A stretch of DNA of 22,944 bases from CABRXV01 sp900754955 (GTDB lineage Bacteria; Actinomycetota; Coriobacteriia; Coriobacteriales; Eggerthellaceae). Below the pieces are notes generated by a model that ran no database searches, was not told where the DNA came from, and was given only the letters and a program-made list of their open reading frames with translations. Below are positions 22,836 through 22,944 of the stretch, in pieces (position 1 is the stretch's first letter; each line of letters begins with the position of its first letter). The DNA is taken from NCBI GenBank assembly GCA_902475005.1, contig CABRXV010000031.1, positions 1 to 22,944 on the forward strand, given 5' to 3'. The translations under genes were made by a program, and so were the position numbers.

Positions 22836-22944
22836 TCAGCGCAGCACGGCGCGCGCCCGGTTGATCAACGTCGCACCGACTTGCGGCTCCTCGTGCACGC
22901 CGAGCACCTCCGACAGCACGAAGCGCACGTCGGCGCCTCCGTTG
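22836..22944 (-). CDS. Unrecognised protein, C-terminal 35 residues only
   Basis: The frame enters from the right edge and stops at TGA 22838-22836, 30 bases before the DUF2064 gene start. The last residues read VRFVLSEVLGVHEEPQVGAT and end INRARAVLR. The short gap and shared strand suggest it is the upstream gene of the same operon. Too little is visible to name a family. Confidence 0.6.
   Translation of the reverse strand, partial: NGGADVRFVLSEVLGVHEEPQVGATLINRARAVLR

Overview
The window is GC-rich (mostly G/C third codon positions) and looks like a chromosomal segment of an anaerobic Coriobacteriia bacterium, probably Eggerthellaceae (Eggerthella/Gordonibacter-like). The evidence is a selenocysteine-containing respiratory formate dehydrogenase, a selenocysteine-containing SelD, a Veg-type protein, an EFR1-type flavodoxin/ferredoxin fusion and many flavin/Fe-S oxidoreductases. 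The family assignment is inference; no rRNA or tRNA gene was seen to confirm it.

Layout. 1-647 (-) is the N-terminal part of a TerB-N-domain-like protein that runs off the left edge. 862-1647 (-) is a short-chain dehydrogenase with a clear intrinsic terminator. A LysR regulator (1905-2783, -) is divergent from a two-gene unit: an alpha/beta hydrolase with a cysteine nucleophile and an MFS exporter. At 5273-7350 a PNPOx-like (NimA-type) flavoprotein is divergent from a nitroreductase/EFR1 ferredoxin pair. 7688-8641 (+) is a YddG-like aromatic amino acid exporter whose homology-supported start is an ATC codon. It converges on a Veg-family gene and a COG0523 (CobW-like) metal-chaperone GTPase (-). 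An 898-base stretch without a convincing gene (10418-11315) holds an inverted pair of a repeated element and a triplet-periodic low-complexity tract.

11316-18425 (-) is a complete formate dehydrogenase locus: fdnG (molybdopterin alpha subunit, UGA at codon 200 read as selenocysteine), fdnH (four-cluster Fe-S subunit), fdnI (cytochrome b), a possible small ORF, fdhE and fdhD. The FdhD-like protein has Tyr and Pro where the two catalytic cysteines of E. coli FdhD lie. Divergent from it is selD (18733-19818, +), itself interrupted by an in-frame UGA at codon 18, so selenophosphate synthetase is probably a selenoprotein that feeds the adjacent FDH.

19828-22944 (-) carries a TetR regulator (TTG start), the selenium-metabolism protein YedF, and a translationally coupled pair of glycosyltransferase-fold proteins like the families named TIGR04283 and TIGR04282 (DUF2064), followed by the C-terminus of an unrecognised protein at the right edge. 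The grouping of SelD, YedF and the two sugar-transfer proteins is the best candidate here for an undescribed system, possibly a selenium-containing small molecule or selenium-handling pathway. That is an inference from context only.
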